Part shown: positions 16,020 through 23,411 of the stretch, one piece after another
Position numbering within the stretch: the first letter of the stretch is position 1
How the letters are laid out: each line of letters starts with the position of its first letter
Notes under the pieces: model-generated
Databases searched by the model: none
Told to the model about the DNA's origin: nothing
What the model saw: only the letters and a program-made list of their open reading frames with translations
NCBI GenBank assembly: GCA_012517875.1
Contig: JAAYUB010000119.1
Coordinates: forward strand, 1-34,183
Reading direction: 5' to 3'
Length of the DNA: 34,183 bases
From: Acidobacteriota bacterium
GTDB taxonomy: Bacteria > Acidobacteriota > JAAYUB01
Position numbers and translations under genes: made by a program

Positions 16020-17588
16020 ATGAAGACATTCGGACATACGCTGCGATCTGTCCGAAGCTGGCATGTGTTTCTCTTCCTGCTGCCGGCTTTGCTGTGCGGT
16101 GCCTGCCGGACAGTTCTCTCCGCCCCGCCCACCCGTTCGTGCGAGGACGTCAAAGGCGTCAACATCTTTCTAGTGGACAACTCTCGCTCCGTTCCCCGCA
16201 TTGATGCGAATGTGGAGCGCGCCCAGGTTCTGCGCGAGTTGATGAGTCTGCTCCAGGGCTATGAGAACCGGTTGATTCTCTTCGGCGGTCGTTCCGAAAT
16301 CGACGTGGATCTGCCGGATCGCTATGTGAACGACGGCTGGCACACCGATTTCTATTACGGCTTCAAGGCTGCAGCCGAGATACGTCGGGAATACCCGCCG
16401 GAATGCGACGTCAAGTTTATCTTGATCACCGACGGCATCTTGGACGCCTTCCCCGAGGATTACCCGGACGAGCGATTTGAACTCAAGCATCAGGCCCAAG
16501 CCTACGCCCGCGAGCAAACCTACCAGTTGTTGGAGCGCGAACGGGTCCCGACTTATATCATTCTCCTTGGCGACGAGTTCGACCCCCACCTGATCGAACA
16601 GTTTTCCATCAAAGCCAACGGTCTGGCCCGGGCCAACCCGTTGGTGGAAAAAGCTTCCGAGTTCCTAAAAAACAACGGCTTCCTGTTGAAACGCTTTGTG
16701 TACCGGGTCGAGCCTGAGGCCGGCTTGCCGGAAGTCAAACAGATCGTTCGTGAGATCGCGGCCAAGGACGCCCCGCGGGTGGAGTTTGCGCTACTCTTTC
16801 TGCTTCTGGTAGCGGTGATCGTTCTCGTGATCCTCGCCATCCGCAGCTTCCCGGCTCCGGGCGACAAGGAAATCATCGACCTGACCGACGGCGCACCGGT
16901 GCTGATCGGCGCCGACCAGCCCCTGCAGATGCTCCTATCCACGCCGCGGCGGGCCTCCCGACACGGCTTGCAGCCGGTTGTCGCCACGTCGGCCGCCGTC
17001 GCCAGTGTGAGCTACCAGCGCCGGATCTTTGACTTCACATCGCGTGGCCTTCGGAATGTCCAGAAGCTGACGCCCATCTACCGGCAGTTGTTGGATATGG
17101 ATGTTCGAGATCTGGGCCGCCACCTGGAGCGGATGGAGCGCAACGGGACCGACGACGAGATCATTGCCGCGACCGATTTGAAGTATTACTGCTCCAACAT
17201 GGACGTCGACCACATCAAGAACATCCTCCGGGCGCGGGAAATGGAGCGGATGGACATCGACGCCAAAGAGTTCCTGATGGCCAAGGTGTACGTCTCGCTC
17301 GCCCCCGACCTGGTTCAGGAGATGACCGAACAACGGATCACGATCAGCATCCCGAAGCGGAACTTGATCCGGGCGCAACTCCAGGAGGGCCAATTGTACG
17401 ATCTGGGGAGATATCAGGTCCGGGTGGTGGCCCTGCGCAAGGATTCACCCACCACAGCCCGTCTGGTGCTGGAGTACACCCGGATGCCGTCAACCCTGGG
17501 CCTGAAACGGATCATTCCATCCGCCGTCCAACGGGTTATCCGCTGCCGCAAACCCATCACCGCGTTTTTCAACGCCTCCGGCGTCTGA
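16020..17588 (+). CDS. Membrane-anchored VWA-domain protein, function unknown
   Basis: A 522-residue protein I cannot name. Residues about 13-29 are hydrophobic and end in LLCGAC, an imperfect lipobox or simply a signal anchor. Residues about 45-240 form a von Willebrand A domain with a complete-looking metal site: D53-N-S55-R-S57, Thr109-Asp110 and ITDG (Asp138). A strong membrane segment lies at about 256-274. The remaining about 245 residues should be cytosolic and have no domain I recognise. This layout suggests a protein that binds a partner in the periplasm and signals or anchors through the membrane. The ATG at 16020 gives the signal sequence; no clear Shine-Dalgarno is present. The ABC-export genes follow 171 bp downstream. 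Confidence 0.75.
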   Translation: MKTFGHTLRSVRSWHVFLFLLPALLCGACRTVLSAPPTRSCEDVKGVNIFLVDNSRSVPRIDANVERAQVLRELMSLLQGYENRLILFGGRSEIDVDLPDRYVNDGWHTDFYYGFKAAAEIRREYPPECDVKFILITDGILDAFPEDYPDERFELKHQAQAYAREQTYQLLERERVPTYIILLGDEFDPHLIEQFSIKANGLARANPLVEKASEFLKNNGFLLKRFVYRVEPEAGLPEVKQIVREIAAKDAPRVEFALLFLLLVAVIVLVILAIRSFPAPGDKEIIDLTDGAPVLIGADQPLQMLLSTPRRASRHGLQPVVATSAAVASVSYQRRIFDFTSRGLRNVQKLTPIYRQLLDMDVRDLGRHLERMERNGTDDEIIAATDLKYYCSNMDVDHIKNILRAREMERMDIDAKEFLMAKVYVSLAPDLVQEMTEQRITISIPKRNLIRAQLQEGQLYDLGRYQVRVVALRKDSPTTARLVLEYTRMPSTLGLKRIIPSAVQRVIRCRKPITAFFNASGV

Positions 17589-17759
17589 TTCCGAGGTATC
17601 GATTCTCCGCCGCCCAAACAGTGCCCAGAGAATTACGACTGAGCCGGACCGCCGACTCGAACCAGTTCCGGTACGTGCGGATTCACCGAACTGACGGACA
17701 TGAAACTTTTCCGGGTGTTCCGCCGTACTAGTCACAGACCGAAAACAGACGGAGGATTC

Positions 17760-19235
17760 ATGGACAAGAAGAAGAAGCGCGCCATATGGTGGATTGCGGG
17801 CGGGGCCGCGCTCGTCGTCATTATCATCGTCATCCTGCTGCTGGCGTTCAAAAGCAACGGCCGCCCCATCGTGGAAGCCGACCTTGTGCAACTTTCGGAC
17901 AAATTGACAGCGATCGTCACCGCTTCCGGGGAGATCAAGCCGAAAAACTACGTGGACCTCCAGTCGGAGATCACTGGCGTCATCACGGAGTTGTATGTCA
18001 AGGAGGGCGACTCGGTGCGCAAGGGCGACGTTCTTTTGAAGATCGACCCATTCCAGACCGAGGCCGACGCCCGCTCGGCGGAATATCAGTTCCGTGCCAC
18101 AGAAGAAGAGGCCCGCAACACCAAACACCAGATCGAGGAGGCCAAACTCAACCTGCGGATCACGGAGGCCAACCTCCGGAGTGCCCGAGCCGAGTTGGAC
18201 CAGGCGCAGATCAATCTGGAGCACGAAGCCTCCCTCTTCAAGCGCAAACAGCAACTCCACGAGGACAATCTGGTGTCCCGCGAGGAATACGACCTGGCCC
18301 GCTCCAGTTTCCGATTGGCGGAAAGCCGCGTCGAAGCGGCCAAGGCTCGGCTCAGCGAACTGGAAACGCGCATCGAGGTGTCCAAGGTCAACATTCAGCA
18401 GATGGAAAACAGCTACCAGGCCGCGGCCAGCCGGGTGGGACAGTTTCAGGCCATGCTGGATCGGGCCCGCGATCTGCTGAACAAGACCGTCCTGACTTCC
18501 CCGCTCACCGGCGTGATCACCAAACTGGAAGTCGAGAAAGGCGAGCGCGCCGTACCAGGCATGATGTTCAACCCCTCCGCCACCCTGATGACCATCGCGG
18601 ATCTGTCCGTGATCGAAGCCGAGGTCAAGGTCGACGAGACCGATATTGTCAACGTCAAGCTTAACCAGCCGGTGATCGTCAAAGTGGATGCGCTGCCTGA
18701 CCGTCCGCTCAATGGCCATGTCACCGAAATCGGCAACAGCGCCATCACCACGGGAACCACCACCACGACCGACCAGGCCAAAGATTTCAAGGTGGTGGTC
18801 CAGCTGGACAATCCGCCTGTCCAACTCCGGCCGGGCCTGTCCGCCACCGCCGAGATCACCACCGCGGTCAAGGAAAACATCCTGGCCGTCCCCCTTCAGG
18901 CGGTGGTGATGCGCGAGGTGGAGCTGGATGGCATCGGCGGTGTTGTCCACCCGTGGCAGAAGAAGGATGCCAAGAAGGAAAAAGACGCCAAAAAGCCGAA
19001 GCTTGTCGAGAAGCAGGGTGTGTTCAAGGTGGACAAGGAAAATCGGGTGGTCTTCGTTCTGGTGGAGACCGGCATCACCGGTGAAACCAAGATTGAGATC
19101 CTCAAGGGCTTGACAAAGGGCGACGAGATCGTCGTAGGCAGTTTCAAGACGTTGCGTAACCTGAAGGATGGCGACTTTGTGCAGAAACGGCGACCGGGCA
19201 CCGGCCCGGCCCGCGACGAGGAGCAGAGCTCATGA
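17760..19235 (+). CDS. Membrane fusion protein of a MacAB-like ABC exporter (HlyD/MacA family)
   Basis: A 491-residue periplasmic adaptor. It begins with a basic N-terminus and one membrane anchor (about 8-30), then a split biotinyl-lipoyl domain ([23 protein letters not shown] and its partner [17 protein letters not shown]). Between them is a long coiled-coil hairpin at about 100-245, rich in Ala, Glu and Arg. A beta-barrel and membrane-proximal domain complete the protein. An unusual lysine-rich segment at about 400-418 ([12 protein letters not shown]) interrupts the C-terminal domain. The ATG at 17760 has GGAGG 4 bases upstream. Its stop overlaps the start of the ABC ATPase gene (ATGA), so the two work together. 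The exported substrate is unknown. Confidence 0.9.
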   Translation: MDKKKKRAIWWIAGGAALVVIIIVILLLAFKSNGRPIVEADLVQLSDKLTAIVTASGEIKPKNYVDLQSEITGVITELYVKEGDSVRKGDVLLKIDPFQTEADARSAEYQFRATEEEARNTKHQIEEAKLNLRITEANLRSARAELDQAQINLEHEASLFKRKQQLHEDNLVSREEYDLARSSFRLAESRVEAAKARLSELETRIEVSKVNIQQMENSYQAAASRVGQFQAMLDRARDLLNKTVLTSPLTGVITKLEVEKGERAVPGMMFNPSATLMTIADLSVIEAEVKVDETDIVNVKLNQPVIVKVDALPDRPLNGHVTEIGNSAITTGTTTTTDQAKDFKVVVQLDNPPVQLRPGLSATAEITTAVKENILAVPLQAVVMREVELDGIGGVVHPWQKKDAKKEKDAKKPKLVEKQGVFKVDKENRVVFVLVETGITGETKIEILKGLTKGDEIVVGSFKTLRNLKDGDFVQKRRPGTGPARDEEQSS

Positions 19236-19963
19236 GCCAGGGCAACCACATCATCATCAAGACCGAGGCTCTCTGGAAAACCTACAGCATGGGCACGGTG
19301 GAGATCCAGGCTCTCCGCGGGGTAGATTTCGAGGTCAAGCGCAGCGAGTTTGTGGCGATCATGGGACCCTCCGGCTCCGGCAAATCCACGCTGATGAACC
19401 TGATTGGATGTTTGGACACACCATCCAAGGGCAACTACTTCCTCAATGGCCAGTTGGTCAGCCAACTCAACGACAACGAATTGGCCCAGATCCGAAACAA
19501 GGAAATCGGGTTCGTCTTCCAGACCTTCAACCTGCTGGCCCGCTCCACGGCCTTGCAGAACGTGGAGCTACCCCTCATCTACAGCGGCATACCGGCCAAG
19601 AAGCGGCGCGAGATGGCTGAGGCCGCCCTGCATAACGTGGAGCTGGCCGATCGGATGGGCCACCGGCCCAACGAGCTTTCCGGCGGTCAGCGCCAACGTG
19701 TGGCGATCGCCCGGGCGCTGGTCAACACCCCCTCCATCTTGCTCGCCGACGAGCCAACGGGCAATCTGGATTCTAAAACCGGCGACGAGATTCTGAGCCT
19801 GTTCCATCGGCTGCACGAGCGCGGCAACACCATCATCCTGGTCACGCACGAACGGGATGTGGCCGCACACGCCCAGCGCGTCATCCACCTGCGCGACGGC
19901 CTCATCGAATTCGAGGAGATCAATCCCCCGTTCGCCGCCGCCGCGCCCCAGGTGGTCTCCTGA
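19232..19963 (+). CDS. ABC transporter ATPase, MacB/LolD type
   Basis: A 243-residue nucleotide-binding subunit with every canonical element: Walker [10 protein letters not shown] (45-53), Q-loop VFQTFNLL, signature LSGGQRQR, Walker [13 protein letters not shown] and the H-loop THE. The sequence around [17 protein letters not shown] and the EPTGNLDS motif place it in the MacB/LolD/FtsE-like group that drives mechanotransmission rather than classical transport. It overlaps the fusion-protein gene by four bases (ATGA). No FtsX-like permease follows within the window: the next gene is a small secreted protein of unknown type. The permease is therefore missing, encoded elsewhere, or replaced. Confidence 0.95.
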   Translation: MSQGNHIIIKTEALWKTYSMGTVEIQALRGVDFEVKRSEFVAIMGPSGSGKSTLMNLIGCLDTPSKGNYFLNGQLVSQLNDNELAQIRNKEIGFVFQTFNLLARSTALQNVELPLIYSGIPAKKRREMAEAALHNVELADRMGHRPNELSGGQRQRVAIARALVNTPSILLADEPTGNLDSKTGDEILSLFHRLHERGNTIILVTHERDVAAHAQRVIHLRDGLIEFEEINPPFAAAAPQVVS

Positions 19964-20179
19964 ACCGACCGGCGGCGACCGGCCACGCCGGCTCGACGTC
20001 CAGCCCGTCAGCCGGACGGGCAGCCGGGTTAGGACCCGCCGTGAATGGATCAATCTGCGGGAAATACCGGCTCCGGCACTCGGCTCGACGAGGCCATCGC
20101 CGGTGATGAGCATGTCACCCGATTGCAAACGGCCAGCGGCGGGACGGCGCGGACAACACATGCAGCGTCGGGGGTTTTC

Positions 20180-20956
20180 ATGAAACGAGCACTGCTCACC
20201 TGCGGACTTGGCGTCGCCCTGGTTTGCGCAGTCTGGGCAACAGATTTCTGGCTGCAGAAACCCTACACCCAGTGGCAGGTGAATGAGGCGCGCCAGATCC
20301 TCACCCGCTCGCCCTGGACCTACGTTTATCAGTGGGGATACATCGGCAGCATTCAACAGAATATTGCGGGCACGGGCGATCCAGAACGCGAATTCGTTGT
20401 CATCATCCGGGCCCACCTGTTTTCGGCTCGAGCGGTGCGCCAAGCCTACGTCGCCCTGATCGCCCAAGGCGACCAGAATCGACTTGCTCGCTACCGGGAT
20501 ATCGCGACGCGGGACTACCCCGACGAGATCGTCGTGTCGCTCACCGTCGACTCCAAGCCCAAGGGTGTTTCGGCTGTTTTTGATGTCGAGCGCGCACTGC
20601 ACAACCTCAGTCTGCCCGAACTGCGTTCGAACACCTTCCTGGCCACCAACTCCGGCAAGAAAGTGTATATCAAGGATTATCTCGCCCCGACACCGGACGG
20701 CTCAGGGGCGAAGTTCATTTTCCCCCGCTATGCCGACGACGGGGTGCCCCTGGTCACGCGCGACGACACGACCCTGCGTTTTCAAACGACCAAGATCAAG
20801 ATCAAGAGTCTGAGCGACCTGGAAGAGGATGAAAACCGGCCCTCCGAAAATGTGGCCTATGTCCTCAGCACCCGCACCCTCATTCAGAACGAGATGGAGA
20901 TCGACGCCACGTTCATGATCGCCAAGCTCCTCTTGAACAACCGTCTGGATTTCTGA
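20180..20956 (+). CDS. Secreted protein of unknown function, QKPYTQW family
   Basis: A 258-residue protein with a signal peptide (residues about 1-20). The mature N-terminus reads DFWLQKPYTQWQVNEARQILTRSPW, a pattern I associate with conserved hypothetical proteins common in Acidobacteriota, though I know no function for them. The rest is predicted soluble, with no cysteines and several charged strands near the C-terminus (TTKIKIKSL). The ATG at 20180 is chosen because it begins the signal peptide; an in-frame start at 20045 would add a 45-residue low-complexity leader. It lies 216 bp after the ABC ATPase. That gap carries a 7-bp GC stem at 20003-20021 with no T tract and nothing else I can name. 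Confidence 0.7.
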   Translation: MKRALLTCGLGVALVCAVWATDFWLQKPYTQWQVNEARQILTRSPWTYVYQWGYIGSIQQNIAGTGDPEREFVVIIRAHLFSARAVRQAYVALIAQGDQNRLARYRDIATRDYPDEIVVSLTVDSKPKGVSAVFDVERALHNLSLPELRSNTFLATNSGKKVYIKDYLAPTPDGSGAKFIFPRYADDGVPLVTRDDTTLRFQTTKIKIKSLSDLEEDENRPSENVAYVLSTRTLIQNEMEIDATFMIAKLLLNNRLDF

Positions 20957-20976
20957 CCGCAGCCGCCTCGGACGGA

Positions 20977-21005
20977 TTGTCTTCGTCCAGGGCTTCATCT
21001 ACAAT
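20977..21005 (+). promoter_or_regulatory. Predicted sigma-70 promoter of creBC
   Basis: TTGTCT (20977-20982) and TACAAT (21000-21005) are separated by exactly 17 bp in the gap before creB. The leader to the creB ATG would be about 70 bases and contains GCCGGC repeats able to pair. No CreB box is seen here, so the regulator genes do not look autoregulated by that motif. Confidence 0.6.
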
Positions 21006-21080
21006 GAGCGCAGCGCACCGCCAACCTATGCCGGCACCCCTGCCGCAAGCCGGCGTATGCCGGCGACACGTGGAGGCCCC

Positions 21081-21779
21081 ATGCCCGAACGTCCCCGGAT
21101 CCTGCTGGTGGAGGACGAAAAGTCCATTGCCGACATCCTGCTCTACGCCCTGGACACCGACGGGTTCAAAACCAGCTGGGTGAGCACGGGCGGTGAAGCC
21201 CTCGCGGCGTTGGAGCGCGACCCGATTGATTTGGTGATTGTGGACATCGGACTGCCTGATCTGAGCGGTTTTGAGCTGTTCGCGGAAATCCGCCGGCAGC
21301 ATCCGATTCCGGTCATCTTTCTCACCGCGCGCGGAAGCGAGATCGACCGCGTCTCCGGCCTGGAGATGGGTGCGGACGACTACGTGGTCAAACCCTTCAG
21401 CCCGCGGGAGGTGGCAGCACGGGTGCGGGCGGTTCTCCGGCGGGGACAGCGGCCGGCCGCCGGGCTGTCAGCCAAGCCCCGGCAACCATTCCCGTTCGCC
21501 GTGGACACCCAGCGGCGCACGATCAGCTACTTCGGCCGGACCCTGGAGCTGTCGCGGTACGAATATCGCATCCTGGAAAAACTCATTGAGCATCCCTGCT
21601 GGGTGTTCTCCCGCGAACGGCTGATGGAACTTGTCTGGGAATGCCCGGAGATGAGCCTTGACCGCACGGTCGACACCCATATCAAAACCTTGCGCGCCAA
21701 ACTCCGTGAGGTGCGTCCCGAGCCCGACCCCATCGTGACGCACCGGGGTGTGGGGTACGCATTGCGGGAGGACTGGTGA
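21081..21779 (+). CDS. creB: CreB-like response regulator (OmpR/PhoB family)
   Basis: A 232-residue response regulator. The receiver domain has the acidic pair Glu11-Asp12 (VEDE), phospho-acceptor Asp55 (VIVDIGLPDLSGFEL), Thr in FLTARG and Lys in VVKPFSPREV. A winged-helix DNA-binding domain follows, with the CreB-like ending DRTVDTHIKTLRAKLREV and THRGVGYALRE. Similarity to E. coli CreB is visible along the whole length (the LPDLSGFEL, GADDYVVKPFSPREV and DTHIKTLRAKLR stretches). The ATG at 21081 has GGAGG 5 bases upstream and is preferred to an upstream ATG at 21057. It overlaps creC by four bases (GTGA). Two CreB-type boxes lie upstream of the VIT gene, its probable target. Confidence 0.92.
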   Translation: MPERPRILLVEDEKSIADILLYALDTDGFKTSWVSTGGEALAALERDPIDLVIVDIGLPDLSGFELFAEIRRQHPIPVIFLTARGSEIDRVSGLEMGADDYVVKPFSPREVAARVRAVLRRGQRPAAGLSAKPRQPFPFAVDTQRRTISYFGRTLELSRYEYRILEKLIEHPCWVFSRERLMELVWECPEMSLDRTVDTHIKTLRAKLREVRPEPDPIVTHRGVGYALREDW

Positions 21780-23218
21780 GCATTCGCCTGCGGATCTTCC
21801 TCGGGTTTTGCCTTGCGATCATCGCCGGCTTCCTGGCTCTAAGTCTATGGATCACGGAGGACATCCGTCTTCAACCATTGAAATCCACGGAAGAAGCCAT
21901 GGTGGATACGGCCAACATCCTGGCGGCTGGACTAGAGGACCGCCTCCGGGAGGAGCGTCCCGACATCATGGATCTTCGCGCCGCCATGGATCGGGCGCTC
22001 CGGCGAAAGCTTGACGCGCGCTTGTATCAACTGGAGAAGCGGGCAGTGACGACTCGGGTGTACGTCACCGACGCGCGCGGCATCGTGATCTACGACTCTC
22101 ACGGCGGGATCGATGAAGGCAAGGACTACTCCCGCTGGAACGATGTCTACCTGACCTTGCGCGGCCGATACGGCGCCCGGGCCACACGCGGAGACGCCAA
22201 GGACTTCTATTCCACCGTGCTCTACGTGGCGGCACCGGTTCACGCCGGCGGCCGGCTGGCCGGGGTGCTGACCGTGGCCAAGCCCGTGAACAGCGTCAAG
22301 GTGTTCATCACCGAGATCACCCGCAGGATCGCCCTGGCGGCGGTCATCTCCTTTCTGGCTGCAGCGGTATTGAGCTTCGTTGTCTCCACCTGGATCACCC
22401 GCCCACTCGACCGCCTGGCCGGGTACGCCCAGTCCGTCCGCGACGGTCGGCGCGCCGGTCTGCCTCCGCTGGGCAGCAGTGAAATCCGCACTCTGGGTCA
22501 GGCGTTCGAGCAGATGCGCGATGCCCTCGAAGGCAAACAATACGTGGAACAGTACGTGCAAACACTGACCCACGAGATCAAGGCACCCCTGTCCTCCATC
22601 CGGGGTGCCGCCGAACTTCTCCAGGAGGAACCGCCGCCGGAGGCCCGCCGCCGCTTCGCCGCCACCACCGCCGACGCCGGCACCCGGATCCAGCGGTTGG
22701 TGGACAGGTTGTTGGATCTGACCGCGCTGGAGAGCCGCAAGGGTCTGGTGCAGGTGGAATCCGTCAACCTGGGTGAGTTGGTGGATGACGTTGCCGCGGC
22801 GGTTGACACCCAGCTCCGTGCCAAGGGAATCGCCCTGAGCCTTTCACTGGCTCCGAATCTGACTGTACCAGGCGAGCGCTTTCTGCTTCGCAGCGCACTG
22901 GTCAACCTGATCCAGAACGCCATCGACTTCACACCGGTCGGGGGCGCCATTCAGGTTGCGGCGGCCGCGGAGACCGGGCTGGCGGTGATTTCGGTTCACG
23001 ACAGTGGCCCGGGCATCCCGGCGTATGCATTGGATCGCGTGTTCGAACGCTTCTACTCGCTTCCCCGTCCAGACACGGGGGCCAAGAGCACCGGCCTGGG
23101 ATTGGCGCTGGTGCGCGAGGCTGTGGCGCTTCATGGTGGAAGCGTCGAACTGGCCAATCACCCGAGCGGAGGCACCCTGGCGACCCTCCGTCTGCCACTG
23201 GCGCCCCCTGCCAGATGA
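21776..23218 (+). CDS. creC: CreC-like sensor histidine kinase
   Basis: A 480-residue membrane kinase. Membrane segments at about 8-25 and 186-207 bracket a periplasmic sensor that keeps the CreC signature DYSRWNDVYLTLRGRYGARATRGD and STVLYVAAPV. A HAMP linker, the H-box TLTHEIKAPLSSIRGAAE (His266), N-box NLIQNAIDF, and ATP-lid motifs DSGPGIP and GLGLALVREA follow. The FERFYSLPRP and AIDFTP stretches also match E. coli CreC. In enterobacteria CreC responds to carbon metabolism or envelope stress, but the ligand here is unknown. The GTG start at 21776 overlaps the creB stop, with GGGAGG upstream. CreD, the usual third partner, is absent; the VIT-exosortase operon occupies its place. Confidence 0.93.
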   Translation: MSIRLRIFLGFCLAIIAGFLALSLWITEDIRLQPLKSTEEAMVDTANILAAGLEDRLREERPDIMDLRAAMDRALRRKLDARLYQLEKRAVTTRVYVTDARGIVIYDSHGGIDEGKDYSRWNDVYLTLRGRYGARATRGDAKDFYSTVLYVAAPVHAGGRLAGVLTVAKPVNSVKVFITEITRRIALAAVISFLAAAVLSFVVSTWITRPLDRLAGYAQSVRDGRRAGLPPLGSSEIRTLGQAFEQMRDALEGKQYVEQYVQTLTHEIKAPLSSIRGAAELLQEEPPPEARRRFAATTADAGTRIQRLVDRLLDLTALESRKGLVQVESVNLGELVDDVAAAVDTQLRAKGIALSLSLAPNLTVPGERFLLRSALVNLIQNAIDFTPVGGAIQVAAAAETGLAVISVHDSGPGIPAYALDRVFERFYSLPRPDTGAKSTGLGLALVREAVALHGGSVELANHPSGGTLATLRLPLAPPAR

Positions 23219-23310
23219 TTCAGACCCACCATCCGCTCCAGAGGAGCTCTTAACCAACGGTCCGGCGGCTTTGGTTGAACAGCGCCCGACCACTCCAACT
23301 GCACGTCTGC

Positions 23311-23326
23311 TTCACCGAAAATTCAC
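23311..23326 (+). promoter_or_regulatory. CreB-binding box 1, exact TTCAC-N6-TTCAC
   Basis: TTCAC (23311-23315), six bases, TTCAC (23322-23326). This is an exact match to the CreB direct-repeat tag defined in E. coli and Aeromonas, sitting 93 bp after creC ends and about 85 bp before the VIT start codon. It is the only exact copy I found in the window. Confidence 0.8.
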
Positions 23327-23343
23327 CACAATCACCCGACCAA

Positions 23344-23359
23344 TTCAAACTTCGTTCAC
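23344..23359 (+). promoter_or_regulatory. CreB-binding box 2, TTCAA-N6-TTCAC
   Basis: TTCAA (23344-23348), six bases, TTCAC (23355-23359): one mismatch to the CreB tag. It is offset from box 1 by exactly 33 bp, so all four half-sites fall on one 11-bp register and one face of the helix. No convincing -10 hexamer is visible downstream, consistent with an activator-dependent promoter between here and the start at 23412. Confidence 0.65.
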
Positions 23360-23411
23360 TCCACGGCGGGAGACTCGAACCAGAAACAAATCCATCCGTC
23401 GGGAGGTCGCC

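Noticed and set aside
17490-18950. A 486-codon open frame on the minus strand opposite the membrane fusion protein
   Set aside because: It is antisense to a clear HlyD/MacA protein and shows no signal or motif; its composition (Asp, His, Gly, Leu) is that of a shadow frame.
20003-20021. GC stem after the ABC ATPase as a terminator
   Set aside because: The stem is only 7 bp and is followed by a GC-rich stretch with no T run.
23004-23411. N-terminal extension of the VIT protein back into creC
   Set aside because: The added residues are out-of-frame creC sequence and the CreB-box region. The ATG at 23412 has a good ribosome site and starts a proper signal peptide.
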